Notes under the pieces: generated by a model
The model's input: only the letters and a program-made list of their open reading frames with translations
Told to the model about the DNA's origin: nothing
Database searches by the model: none
Position numbers and translations under genes: made by a program
Origin: Theropithecus gelada
Taxonomy: Eukaryota; Chordata; Mammalia; Primates; Cercopithecidae
Assembly: GCF_003255815.1 (NCBI RefSeq)
Contig: NC_037669.1
Location: forward strand, 122,401,152-122,465,151
DNA length: 64,000 bases
Reading direction: 5' to 3'
Part shown: piece by piece, positions 36,481 to 48,380 of the stretch
Numbering within the stretch: the stretch's first letter is position 1
How the letters are laid out: the number at the start of each line of letters is the position of its first letter

Positions 36481-39172
36481 CATTTTCTCACCAGATGTGA
36501 GATTTAATATCTTCATAACTCTCTGGATTTACCACTTATGAACTGTCAGCCTCGCCTCGAGTATTGAGAATTAATGAACTACATCCCTGCTATGTAGGTA
36601 TAGTTTACAGTCATAAAATATCCTCAACTTTGTTTCAGATATATTTACCAAAGTGTTTTTCTTTAAGATGCAATCAGAAAACATGCTAGATGGGAAAATT
36701 TCATTTCTACTTACTATGTTATATTATCATTGTTTAGATAAATACAATTCCCAGAGTCTCAGCCTAACACACTCCTGTAACGGGAATAACCCGTTTATCA
36801 CCAGCAGTGAACAATAAATTGCAGTGTGAAGATGCAACAGCTTTAAGCTTTAAACTTGAGAATATCCTTTATGGTTTTCTGGATAAAGACTGAAAATATT
36901 CTAAGTTTCTAAATGTGTCATACATGTACAGTTTCTGTTGTGCATCTTGGACTGAAATGATAATTAAAATAACCCCACATATGTTCACTTTGTCACTATG
37001 ATGATCAGGTAGGTAGGTCAGTTCTCATTTTTACTTTCACTCCAATCTCAAACATCTGAGCCATGGTGAGGATGAAGCTGCCTCCTGAAAGCAATCTGGG
37101 AGTATTCCTGTGATGCCAGAACCTCAAAGCTCCCAAGTTTGCAACTCATTCTTGCTTCTACCCACAGAGGGGGACAATTGTTAACAGTGAAAGTCACGCT
37201 ACAGGTGTCGAATGGACTTAACTCATTTAACAAATTATTCTTTGCTGTATTTTGGGGCCGGTGTAGTAATATAAGCAGGGTGTCAAGGAGACAAAGGGAA
37301 AGAGCCAGGAGAAGCTTCAGAATTGGGCATGAACAGTTGTGGTGGCATTTAGGAAAGGTTCCCTAGAGGAGACCATGTCTGAGACTGACTATATCACAAG
37401 GGAAATATGTTGTAAGATATTGAGGTTGTCCAAATTATTAGAGTTATGTTAGAATAAAAACTCAGAGAATGTCCACATTATAAGGATATTTAGAGATCAT
37501 CTATTTCATTTCTTAATTTAATAGATTCATAAAATATTCAACAAAAACTATCAGTCATACTACTACATCAGCTGATTTAACTCACTTGGCATACATGTTA
37601 TCCTAAGTAGTCTGTCATTCATTCTCAACTAATACCATTTCATTCTCTTTTCCCATATTGGTTGGCTTTAGAATATGACAGTTTTGGGGGGAGAGGGGCA
37701 AAAGAGAATATTAGAGGGCATGAAGAGATCACCTTGTCTAAATAATAAAGAAATTTGATATATCTCTGTATGATTTTTTTATATGAGAGATTAAACTCAC
37801 AAAGCAATAATTATATATTAAGAAAAATTCATAGCCCACAAAGCCAGACTGATTAAATACAATTGAGATTGGTAAAAAATCAATTTAAATGATTATATGA
37901 ATCCCCAATAATACAGAAATAAATTATTATTTAATAAATAGTGTTGGGCCAATGTGATAGCAATATGGAAAAAATTACTTTAGAGTCATTTCTCAACCCC
38001 ACATTGTATTGTATTCCAGCTGAGAGTAAAACATTTTATTAAAAATTGGACCGTAAAGAACAGTTCTTCTCTAGCAGTGGAGAGGAGATAAATTCCTGAT
38101 ACTAAAGAAATGGAGTGTATTAGGATCTGAACAGAGACAAGATGGATAAGCACAGATATGGAAAACTAAAGCATCCAAACTATAACAGGTAAAAAAAAAA
38201 AAAAAAAGCAACATAATGAGACCATGCAATAAATATATCATTAAAATATACTGTTATATACATACATATATAGAGTACATATATACATATGGATGTATAC
38301 ACACAGACATGTATCTTTGCTTCCTCTTTTTGTGATTATTCTCTGTTAGGCTTAGAGCTCTTAGTTTCTGAGGGAAGAATGCTTCCATGAGGAGACACAG
38401 CAATGATTCCATTGAATTAGAAGTTAAGACTGCTGCCTGGCCACTCTGGACTCTTCCTGCCTTTGACTTAACAAAGAAGAGAGTTGACAAGGGGGATTGA
38501 TCCTGACTATAAAAAGGAAATTGGACTATTAATCCACAATGGAGATAAGGAAGAGTATGTCTGGAATACAGCAGATCCTCTAGGGACTTTCTTAGTATTA
38601 CTATGCCCTATAATTAAAGGCAATGGAAAACACAGCAATCTCATCCAAGCAGGACTAGTAATGGCTCAGACTCTTTAGGAATGAAGATTTGGGTTTGCCA
38701 CACGAGGGTACTTTCTGAAGGCAAAGGGAATACAGAATAGTTTGGAAAATGGTCATTATAAATACCAGTGACCAATAACAGAAGCTAGGAATGTAATTGT
38801 CATGAGTATTTCCTCCTTATTTTGCCATGAATACATTTGTAGGTCGGATATATAAGAGATACACAAGAAAGGAAAGAAACTAAAAATATTGTCTTCCCTC
38901 TCTTGTTCCCTCATCAAGTAAAATATGATTAGTTGAGTTCATATTATAGTATTTTAGTACTGTTAATTTTCTATCATAGTCTTTAAGTCATAGGATATCA
39001 AACAAAGAGTAAACACCATTCAAGGACTTTACTTTCTCATCTAGGAATTGAATTTTCAGCTGTATTCAGGATAGTTGTGTCATATTAGACAGAATATAGC
39101 CTTGTCATATTTCAAATATTAGGTATGGCTTAAGAAGATCTGTATGGGTGCCTAGTTGATGAAAGGTGGACT
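36481..39172. other. Single-copy AT-rich DNA with minor scraps
   Basis: No gene. The part at about 37275-37395 (aggttccctagaggagacca) resembles an L2 scrap. A poly-A run lies at about 38191-38207, and a TA/CA-rich patch at about 38255-38310. Confidence 0.45.
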
Positions 39173-39635
39173 TGTGATGACTAATTTTATGTGTCAATTT
39201 GACAAATCTTTTAGATTAAACAATTTCTGGGTGTGTCTGCAGGGGTGCTTCAGGATGAGATTAACATTTGAATTGGTGGACTCAGTAAAGTGGATTGCCC
39301 TCCCTAATGTAGGTGGCATCATCCAATCTGCTGAGAGCCTTATAGCACCAAAGGTGGAGGAAGGAGGAAGTCACCCCTTTTTGCTTCCTGCCTGGCTGAA
39401 ATGTAACATCTCATCATTAACCCTGGGACTAGGAATTACACCATCACCTCCCCTGGTTCTCAGGCCTTTGGAATGGGACTAAATTGTACCACTTGCATTC
39501 CTGGGTGTCCAGGTTCCAGTGATTACATTATGGAACTTCTCAGCCTCCATAGTCACAAGAACCAATGCCTCATAATAAATCTCCTTTTATAATAACTTAC
39601 TGGTTCTGTTTCTCTGGAGAATCCTGACCAATACA
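39173..39635 (+). mobile_element. ERVL LTR (MLT2-type), solo
   Basis: Starts tgtgatgactaattttatgt and continues gtgtcaatttgacaaatc, gatgagattaacatttgaat, gtggattgccctccctaatg and cagcctccatagtcaca. The end is ttctctggagaatcctgacc followed by aataca. This order is that of the LTR of ERVL elements (MLT2 group) as I recall it. AATAAA-like aataataaatc lies near the expected polyadenylation position. No internal sequence and no clear target duplication were found. Confidence 0.8.
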
Positions 39636-40124
39636 CATATTAACATAACCAATAAAATAAAAAATGATAAAGGTTACTGTGGGACCTGGGGGAAACGAAA
39701 CAGAATATATAGCTCAGAGGGCACTGGAGGACTGCCCAAGGGCTGGATCAGCCAGCAGCAAGCATGCGCACACGCATGCACACACACAGTATTCAAAAAC
39801 ACTGTATATGTCTTGAGAGTGTTTAAAAGTTGTGAGATTTCATGTAGAACTTGGATTTCTAGAGTCTCCATAAAAATGGAAGGCTCAACATTGAGCCTTC
39901 ATTTCCACAAAGCAACAGCCAGGCAGCACTTTGCAGAGGCTGCTGCCCCCTTTCTATGGTGCCCGGCCCTCCAGATAGTTGTTGCTCCCACTACCATCTG
40001 TCGTCAAACACCTAGTCAGTTACACTCACTTATTTTGCCAGTTTGGGAAACTAGGAAAAGCTCACTTATTCAGAATTTGAGTTTGAGATCTATGATTTAT
40101 CCATTACTGAAGTCATTAAAAAGT
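39636..40124. other. Single-copy DNA
   Basis: No gene. A short CA/CG-rich patch (about 39763-39788, gcgcacacgcatgcacacac) is the only feature seen. Confidence 0.5.
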
Positions 40125-40600
40125 TGTTTGTTCTTTCTAAAAGGCAATCTGGAAATATTTAACAAGAGTTGAAAAGCTATTAATATTATTTGATATAATA
40201 ATTTCACTTTAGGGATTTTATTTCAAAGAGAACCAACATGTGCCCACTCCCCCCTCAAAAAAAATTCACTCATAATAGAGAAAAAAGCAGGAAAAATGTA
40301 AATACCCAACAGTATAGAAATATCCAGGTAAACTAGGGCATAACAACAGAAGAAACTTCTATGTAGCTATAACAAATGAAAGTAGGTTAGGTCCCTAGTT
40401 TGATGAGAATGCACAAAAATGGTTAATGAGAAAAGTTATATCAAGTAAAGAAAACTCCTTAAAGGTCTAGGGATATACAGACAGAGATGCAAAGTGAATG
40501 TGAAGTGATGTTGACTGAGTTCAATATGTATGAAATATGTTTCACATAAAGCTGTTTAAAGCATAATACCAATGTCTAAAAGGAGGATATACCTGTGTGC
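40125..40600 (+). mobile_element. Old L1 (L1ME-type) fragment
   Basis: The string aaggcaatctggaaatattt, followed by ataatttcactttagggatt and aaaaatgtaaatacccaaca, then atgaaagtaggttaggtccc, fits the ORF2 end of very old L1 families. Divergence is heavy and boundaries are approximate. Confidence 0.6.
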
Positions 40601-40924
40601 AGCTCCTTACGTTCGTCTGGGGGACTGACCCACATAATTTTAAAAGGTAGTTTTGGCTACTTGTTTCTTGAAGACACCCCTTCTAGAGTCCACATAATCC
40701 TTTTTGCTTATTTCTTTTCACTATTTCCACACCCTGAGAATCAAAAACTTCTTCCCTTCATCAAATCAAAATCTCTCGAGTTTGTTGAAGATGTGCCTTC
40801 TCAATTTATTTAAAATTGGACAAGATGGACCAATCAATCTACATTTCATGTGAAGATATTACTTATCTTAGAAGCCAGTAGCCAAATTCCAATATTTGAT
40901 GTCTTTAAAAGTCAGGGAAGCAGG

Positions 40925-41165
40925 GTTATATAATGGTTAAAGGCACAGGCTTTGGAACAAGATACACTTGGGTTTAAATCCTGCCTCCAAATCCAAGCCA
41001 CTTAGCCTTTCTGATTCTCAGCTATCCTGTGTGTTAACAAAGGGGATAATGATTTTTGTCTCATTAGGAATGTTACGAATGTAAAGGATCTAATAACTGT
41101 GAATGGCTTAGTGTAGCATGTAACCCATAAGAAGTTATTATGGCAGTAGTGGTTATTTTTATCAA
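40925..41165 (+). mobile_element. MIR SINE, near full length
   Basis: Starts tataatggttaaaggcacag and continues with the tRNA-like gggtttaaatcctgcctcca, gccacttagcctttctgatt, aggggataatgatttttgtc and a decayed 3' end. It is one of the clearest MIRs in the window. Confidence 0.88.
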
Positions 41166-42964
41166 ATCATTCAAGCTGTAGCCTTGCTTTCCTCTGAATA
41201 TTCTGATCTAAGTCTTAGTTTTCTTACTGTAATAATTCTTTTGTGTTCTTAGGGCCTTCTCTAGATTTTTTTTTTTTTAACTCCTGCTTTCAAAGTGTGA
41301 CTTTCACTCTAGGGTGGCAAGCATTCTGTAATGTTAGCGTCCAATACTGTTAGCATTCTGAAAAGTGAGGCAAAGATTCCATAATAACAACTGTTATGAT
41401 GAAGGTATGAAAGACCTTAACTTTCAGGAATCTGTTTTATAGAAATGATAAATATTCTGAAGTCTGACTCTGAAGTGGGCCAAAAGAAAATCTAGACCCT
41501 GGAAACCATGTTATAACCAGAATCTTTGAATAGATCTTTATCATTGCATTAACAAATTAAGTAGGCATTAATTTTGCCCACATATATTCTTTACCTTCTA
41601 AGTATTTGGAAAGAAAAGTAACTAGAAAATATAATGTGATATAAAAATTTAAGTGCTAAATTGTCAATTAAATTTATTTATTTACTTACCATTTATCAAA
41701 TTCCTATTTTTAATAAACTCACAGTAGCCTAACATTTTTTCTGTAAGGTTTTAATAAATAACATGCATTACTTTTGCATCTGAACTTTAAAATCATATGA
41801 TAGATCATTTTTTTCTGTTTTAAGAAAAATTAAATGATTATAAAGACTACAATTGAAATTAACTTACAGTGACTAGAAGAGAGTTGTGATATCTCATATC
41901 ACTAACAAGAGTAAGGAGACCCAAGGCCCTTTGGAGGTAAATTTGCTTCTTACACCAAAATGGAAATATTGGAATTATCACAGAGACTTTCCCTAAAATT
42001 GAAAAGCATGTCCACTTAAATTTTAAAATAATGATAAAAACAACAATGGAGGCATTCTGGTTCTTTTCAGTTAATCTTCAGTTTTGTTTGGAGATTTTAA
42101 GAGAAAATTTTTAGAAGGTTAATGTAAGTTTTGTTAGATTTGTGTATGGGAGTAGGGGTGAGTGTTTCCTCCCGAAACAGCGTACTCACCTACAAATAGA
42201 GACTTACAGGAGGTAAGATATACTCATTACTACTAAGAGTCAGAAACATGATCGAACACTTTAAAAATATGTGAAACCAGGTATATTTGATACACAAACT
42301 AACAATATATTTGTTCTGTGACTGAGTAAAAAATAAAAAGTGACAAAATTTATTTTTGGCAATTGAAAAAAAAAGAGGGAGAATGAGTGCCATCTTGTGG
42401 AGAGACCTACACCTACCACATCCAAGTTCTCTGCCCTGAGCTTTGATTTCTTTTTTTCCATACAAAGCCTATCAAAATACAAAGATTTTTCCAGACAGAC
42501 TTTCCTTTGCCTCTACCTACCCTTCTCTTTTCTTCGTATAAAGGAAATGATTTATTTTGTCCAATGGATAGTGCATTGTGAGCTGGGTCAAGGCAAAGGA
42601 ATACCTTTGGCCATTTTAATGAAAGGAAAATCAATACTGTGACCATTTTAAGAAAGAATTATTCAGAGGGATGTACAGACATTTTACAGTCTAGTATACA
42701 ATTACCAAAGGAGCAATATTCATTTGAAGAAGGACTGTTTGTAAAGGTGATCAAATAACTTATACATGTGACAATATGTGTCCCTTGAGAATCTCATCTG
42801 TCCTATCACCAGAGAAATTGAGGCAGATTTAGCATTTCCATTTCATAATCATGGGTTCATCAAACAGATGTATTCAAAGCCCCATTTATTTAGCTTACGT
42901 TGGCTACATTTAACCTGACGGCTCCATTAGAGAGGAGTTTACTCTGAGTATCATATAGAAATAA
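41166..42964. other. Single-copy AT-rich DNA
   Basis: No gene or repeat recognised beyond an 11-base T run near 41268-41278 and a short A run near 42366-42373. Overlapping frames of 73-91 codons on both strands at 42190-42646 have no domain. Confidence 0.5.
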
Positions 42965-43185
42965 TAATTATTTGATTATACTGGTAATAATACTAATGAT
43001 AATAATAGCAACTATGGTTTATTGAGTACATCATGACAGATGCTTTAGAGATTATAAGAACTTTCTTAACAACCTTGCAAGATAAATATTACATTATTTT
43101 ACAATTAAGGAAGTTGAATCTCAGAGAAGTTAAGCAAATTGCTCAAGATCAGAAACCTAGAAGGAGCAAGGTTGGTTGCAATTTA
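42965..43185 (-). mobile_element. MIR SINE, minus strand
   Basis: Antisense MIR order: ataatagcaactatggttta, ctttcttaacaaccttgcaa, caattaaggaagttgaatct and cagagaagttaagcaaattg, ending near cctagaaggagcaagg. Confidence 0.75.
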
Positions 43186-44140
43186 AATTAAAGGTCACGA
43201 CTTTCCTTGACACCAAGTTTACTTTCAGGTCTGAAATTTTTGAGACTTCAGAAGTAACTTCAGTCACAAACATACCATTTTGAAAAATGAAAGCCTTCCA
43301 AAATACAGCCTTAAATCCCATTTTAATTATTCTGGCTATGTGCCACTTTCCCAACATCCCAGCCAGGACTAGGATTATGAAAATCACTGTATGCTCCACT
43401 GAAAAACAGTTTCATTAGCATAGAATTCAATCTCGTTGTTCTTTGGCAGGAGACAAAAATTACCTTCAATTGTAAAAGTTTGTTAACTAGAGAATGCTTT
43501 TCAGTTAACTATATCTTTTCAGCATTCGATAAATGGTAGTTAACTATGAACCATAAAATGATTCAATATTAACCCCTACCTCAAAGCAGAATTGTCCATG
43601 TTTCAAATTCTGTATCTGATCATGAAATTATTTTTCATAAGAATGGAAATATCTATATATTAAGATATACATATTAAACTAAATTTTCAGTAACAAATTA
43701 AAAATGTATAATTCTAGTTCTTTCACCTTTGCTGAAAATATATGTGAAACATTGTTTTCGCTGTTGTCATTGTATCTTTTTTTAACGTGTGCAATCATCT
43801 ACCTTAGCAATTTTTAATAATAGAGCACGGTTAGGTAATTAGCATAGGAAATTATTAAAATTACAAATATTATTTATAGCAACGGCATATTTTCTGTTGT
43901 TTCTTTATATCAAAGCAAGATAGAAGGATCTACTTTGAAAAAAATATCTGTAGACACCAGGAAAATGTTAAATTTTGTCTCAAGGTATAGATACCAATAC
44001 AAACAAATTAGGTAATACATTTTTTAAAAATTCACACTTTTTATTTTTTAAAATTTTGACCATTTAAACAATTCATTCAGGAATTTCCTGGTGCTTCTTT
44101 TTCTTATCTGATTGGCATACTGATCTTTAACATTTTAGAG
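43186..44140. other. Single-copy AT-rich DNA
   Basis: No gene. The part at 43775-43920 contains several ATTA/TAAT cores (ggtaattagcatagg and others) in otherwise plain AT-rich sequence. Confidence 0.45.
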
Positions 44141-44142
44141 TA

Positions 44143-44451
44143 CTGGTCTTCAACTGGGGAGTTACAGACCACTGTAGATATGTGGAATGATTTGTAATGA
44201 ATCTAGAATTCCAGTGTGTGAATATATTTGATAGTTTGGATATATGATAGGTCATACATTCTAGTATATAAACCATACATAGGTAAATACAAATGTTTAT
44301 AAAATGCTTGTTGTTGTTTTAATTAATACAGTGGGAATTCATTTTAAGGTATATTTGCCTCATCATTATTATTCTGCATATTTTTAGTTAAGTACAATTA
44401 AACATACAACTATCACAGATGGAGTCAGGTTAAGAAACACTGTACAGGGAT
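44143..44451 (+). mobile_element. Possible hAT-type MITE
   Basis: The left end tactggtcttcaactgggga and the right end ggttaagaaacactgta are the kinds of termini seen in hAT-Charlie MITEs, about 300 bp apart. The interior is AT-rich and not recognised. Strand follows the usual reading of such termini and is uncertain. Confidence 0.4.
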
Positions 44452-44874
44452 GACAGATTTTCTTTTTCCTTGGTGGATATCATTTCAATGTCACCTAGAA
44501 AAAGTAAACACATCAGGCTGCCCATGTATAACTTGATGAAAATAAGAGAGAACAGAAATAAATGTCATGTATCACCAACTAGAGTGGCACTGCCTCATTT
44601 TCTTTTCTATTTCTTCTTCTGAGATGACTCTAAGATCTAGCCAGCTCAAATATCATAATTTAGCTAATCAAATGTGGTAGTAGTCATTATGGATTAAAAT
44701 ACTCAAGGACTAAGTAGTCCCAATATTTTTTTCCGTTGCCTTCACACAATGCCCCAAATTAAATTTGGAAGCATTTTAAAATAAAAAGAAAAGCACCCAT
44801 ATTATCCCCAACTTTCTTCTCCTTCACCTTTTTTGTGAAATCATGGACTTTCAGTTGTTTTTTCCCATTATTCA
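44452..44874. other. Single-copy AT-rich DNA
   Basis: No gene or repeat recognised. Confidence 0.5.
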
Positions 44875-45020
44875 GGAAGTGTTCAGTGAGAAAGTGCCGG
44901 AAGAACCAGCGCAGCCGCTACTGTTTGGTTCCGGCAGGAAGGCATAACTGAGCAGCCTGGGCATTTTCAACACCGAGGAGCAGAGACCACTGTGCCTTCC
45001 TGCTACCATGTGAAACTTCA
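44875..45020. promoter_or_regulatory. Small GC-rich block with ETS-type sites
   Basis: A short island of higher GC includes gtgccggaagaaccagcgca and ggttccggcaggaag. The ETS-like core CCGGAAG at about 44897 and a second partial one (ccggcaggaag) at about 44931 lie 30-35 bp apart with a CpG cluster between them. Function is inference only; no transcript evidence exists here. Confidence 0.28.
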
Positions 45021-45588
45021 AAAAGAATCATTTCAACGTAAAAGTTCAGTTGGTGGCTCTGTAGTGAAATAAATTATTTCAGTTGCTACATTTTTGAAGT
45101 TACTCTATCAGAATTTTAAATCCTTTTCCATACATCCCCTAAGGGCGTGTGAGCTGCACCAAACCTCCTTTCTGTTTTATGATTTCTAGGCTGAACGGGA
45201 GTTCACAGCAAAAATAACTTCCAAACATCAATCAACTCTGTCCGTCTGCTCTTTTATTCGACATCCTTCCTTTTCATTGTGATAATTTACTCTTTCTACA
45301 TTTAAAACATGACATTCAATACAAATCACTTGTTAAGTTCATATGAAATACAAACCTTAATCAAAGGTAGAAAAATTAATAGAAACTGTGGAGGAAAAAA
45401 TGAAAGAGCATAATATACATTCAGTGGAATCATCTCTTATTGTACTTAAAGAGAATAAAAAACAATTCCATGATGCTTTTGTACTTTTATTTTAAATGAA
45501 GTATATAAAATGTCTTTAACCAATGTGAAAGGCGGAGAGGAGCCATATTACCAAAGAGAATGCTCTGGCATAAAAATGGAAAATACTA
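45021..45588. other. Single-copy AT-rich DNA
   Basis: No gene or repeat recognised. Confidence 0.5.
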
Positions 45589-45893
45589 GGCCGGATGCCG
45601 TCGCTCATGTCTGAAACGCCAGCACTTTGGGAGGCTGATGCAGGCAAATCACCTGAGGTTGAGAGTTTGATACCACCCTGACCAACATGGAGAAATCCTG
45701 TCTCTACTAAGACTACAAAATTAGCCGGGCGTGCTGGTACATGCCTGTAATCCCAGCTACTTGGGAGGCAGAGGCAGGAGAATCACTTGAACCCAGGAGG
45801 CAGAGGTTGCAGTGAGCTGAGATCGCGCCATTGCACTCCAGCCTGGGCAACAAGAGCGAAACTCCATCTCAAAAACAAAACAAACAAAAGAAA
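45589..45893 (+). mobile_element. Alu SINE (AluS-like)
   Basis: A full-length plus-strand Alu starts ggccggatgccgtcgctcat and ends gagcgaaactccatctc plus an AAAC-type tail. Both monomers and the middle A-rich linker are present. No clear target duplication found. Confidence 0.95.
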
Positions 45894-47009
45894 GAATGTC
45901 ATAATCTTTTTAAGATTTTCCTAGGTATTTCATAAAATTCCTTAATCTGAAACTTTGGTAGAGAGCCAAAGTAAAGTGGTTATTTCTTGAAACAAAATAT
46001 TTATCAAACTTCAGGTTGGAACCAATTACTGGGTTATAAAATCAAACTTATGACATGAGTTAATAAAATGGAATAGAATAAGACAGATCAGAAAATACAG
46101 GAGGACATTGCACATAGCAAAGGTAAAATCTGGCACTTTTTTCCAGTTAAGAATTTGTGTGTGCTAGCTAGCAATATAAAATGCATTACTTACTATGTCC
46201 CAGATCAAAATGACTGAAAACTGCACTAGTATATTTACATCATCATAAAAGTACATAGCAAGTCAGGTTATAGTGACAAAACAATATCTACACCTTCTCT
46301 GTCTATGCTCAGAAGATCATGATTTGCAAGGTGTTTGGAAATCCTTCTATAGAAATATTATTGTAAATCTTGCATAGTGTATATTACTGAATCCAAAGAA
46401 AATGTGCAAAACCCAGCCAGGCACTTTAAGAAACAGATTAGTCAAGAATCTTAACTCTTTACTCGTATTTTAGCTAATATATGTCTGGTTATTAAAATAT
46501 AAATCAGTGTTGCAAACAGAGTTAATTAAGATCACATTTGATATGAAAAGGAAAACATAGCATCTTTTGATGGCCACAAGCACACTTCCCATCTTTGTAC
46601 ATTCTCAACAATAGTTAGAGGGCTTCCATTACATCAAAAAGTCTTAACAATCTGCATTGGGAGCCAGTTAACAATCATCAGACCACCTGTATTTCTCAAC
46701 ATGCATGGAATATTAATTATTTTAATTTTTACCAAAATATTTGGTTTAATAATGACTGATGAAAAAATGATATGATATGCAGCAAAATTAATAATGGCAA
46801 CATTTGTTGGGTACAGGCACATTTATAATGCCTGTAAGACTAGGCACTATAAATATATCCTATTTAACAAAGCAACACTATTTAGCAAACTTTAGACCTT
46901 ATATTCTATGAAAAACAAATGCTCAGAAAAATTTAATAATTAGTGGGAATGTTTCAGGTTTTAAACTCAAAAGCTAATGTTCATCTTATTACCTCTTAGG
47001 ATAATGAGA
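45894..47009. other. Single-copy AT-rich DNA
   Basis: No gene or repeat recognised. Confidence 0.5.
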
Positions 47010-47079
47010 ACTAACTCAGAAGCTGTTCCTTCCTATAGATTAATATTCTAGATTTCTTAGTATCTTAGGGGAAAAAGAA
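47010..47079 (+). repeat. Local duplication, copy 1
   Basis: The sequence from ctaactcagaagctgttcct to the start of the purine tract recurs at 47860-47926 in the same orientation. Differences are a 3-bp indel and a few substitutions. It is followed directly by a purine-rich tract, as is copy 2. Confidence 0.93.
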
Positions 47080-47213
47080 GAAAGGAAGAAAAAAAGGAAT
47101 AAGGGAGGGAGGGAGGGAGACAGGGAGGAAGAAGGGAGGGACAGAGGGAGGGAGGGAGGGAAGGAAAGAAGGGAGGGAGGGAGGGAGGGAGAAGGAGAGA
47201 GAAAGCCAGAATA
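47075..47213. repeat. Polypurine (GGGA)n / (GGAA)n tract
   Basis: About 140 bp are almost pure purine on the plus strand, with several arrays of four or more gggagggagggaggga units. Four or more G3 runs close together give G-quadruplex potential, and the homopurine strand gives triplex (H-DNA) potential. Confidence 0.95.
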
Positions 47214-47639
47214 GATGTACGATTTTATGAAACTATGGTGAAATGTTAGAACCTGAGGGTATATATTTTTTATAATCACTCATCAAACAATGAATATGTA
47301 ATTTTTATTTGCTGTAGCTCTATTTCAAATATGGATCTTGGTAAATGATAAATGACTACAAATATTCACAAGACAATAAAATGTTCATTCATAATTATCT
47401 TCCAGAAGAGAAAACAGGAGAAGAAAAAAGTGAAGGGAGAAAATGGTTAAGGAGGAAAGGAAGCTGCAGGTCAAAAAGCTTTCTCAACAGTGTTGAGAAG
47501 GGACCGAGAAACCCACCGGCTATTTTCATCCCAGACCTCTAGCACTCACAGGGCCTGAGCTACAATTAGTAGAGCTATTCCTCTACATTCAAGCTTTAAT
47601 TCATGTGAACTAAGAGGTGAAAAGTAGCCTGGTATGAAG
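47214..47639. other. Single-copy DNA
   Basis: No gene or repeat recognised. Confidence 0.5.
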
Positions 47640-47820
47640 GAGATTGTGTTGGCCGAGAGGTGAAATCAATCTGGGTTCACAATCGGTTGTGCTTTTTCCT
47701 GGCTGTGGGACTTCAGGAAAGTTAATTGCATATGAATTAAATGCAGAAAATTTTGAGGAAGTGCCTAGATAATTGTTTGGCATTTAAACACTCACAGACT
47801 GGTAGCTCTTATTAATTAAA
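47640..47820 (+). mobile_element. MIR SINE
   Basis: Phrases caatctgggttcacaatcgg, tttttcctggctgtgggact, tcaggaaagttaattgcata and gtgcctagataattgtttgg occur in MIR order, strongly diverged. Confidence 0.65.
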
Positions 47821-47859
47821 AAAAGAGTTAATAGATAATTTAAATCATTAAAAAGATTT

Positions 47860-47926
47860 ACTAACTCAGAAGCTGTTCCTATATATTAATATTCTAGATT
47901 TCTTAGTGCCTTAGGGAAAAAAGAAG
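47860..47926 (+). repeat. Local duplication, copy 2
   Basis: Direct repeat of 47010-47079 (ctaactcagaagctgttcct, then attctagatttcttagtgcc). The sequences upstream of the two copies are unrelated, so the duplicated unit starts sharply at the ctaactc motif. Confidence 0.93.
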
Positions 47927-47972
47927 GAAAGAAGGAAGGAAGGAAAGAGAGAAGGAATAAAGAAAGGGAGGA
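47920..47972. repeat. Polypurine (GGAA)n tract after copy 2
   Basis: A purine-only stretch with gaaggaaggaagg units, shorter and less G-rich than the tract after copy 1. Confidence 0.9.
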
Positions 47973-48380
47973 TGGAAGAAAATATATTAGCTTCTAATAT
48001 CTAATCTAAAGATAGTTAATTGCAAGCTATCAAACAGCATTTTCCATAGTTTTCTTATCCCTACCTCACTGTCATTATATTTGTCAGTCTAAGTACCTCC
48101 TATATTATGTTTTTCCTAATACTTTTCTTTAAAACAACATTAGTTTTACTTACATAATTGTTTTTATCATAAATGGGAAACCAAGCATAAAATGTGAAAG
48201 ATATTTTTTAAAAGAAATATGTAACCATGAAAAAAAAACAAATTGTTCATCCACATTAATGCTATAAATCATAAAGAGCCATACTTGAGGAAATTATATT
48301 TGGCAGATCCAGGGAGAAAAGCCGTGAATGCATTAGAAAAACATAGTTTATTTCAACAAATGCTGGAACCACTGGATATA
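47973..48380. other. Single-copy AT-rich DNA
   Basis: No gene or repeat recognised up to the TA target of the Tigger element. Confidence 0.5.

Noticed and set aside
40925..41165. tRNA-like B-box sequence (gggtttaaatcctgcc)
   Set aside because: It belongs to a MIR, a tRNA-derived SINE; no cloverleaf tRNA gene can be folded.
47040..47279. Proline/serine-rich minus-strand frame
   Set aside because: Translation of the polypurine tract.
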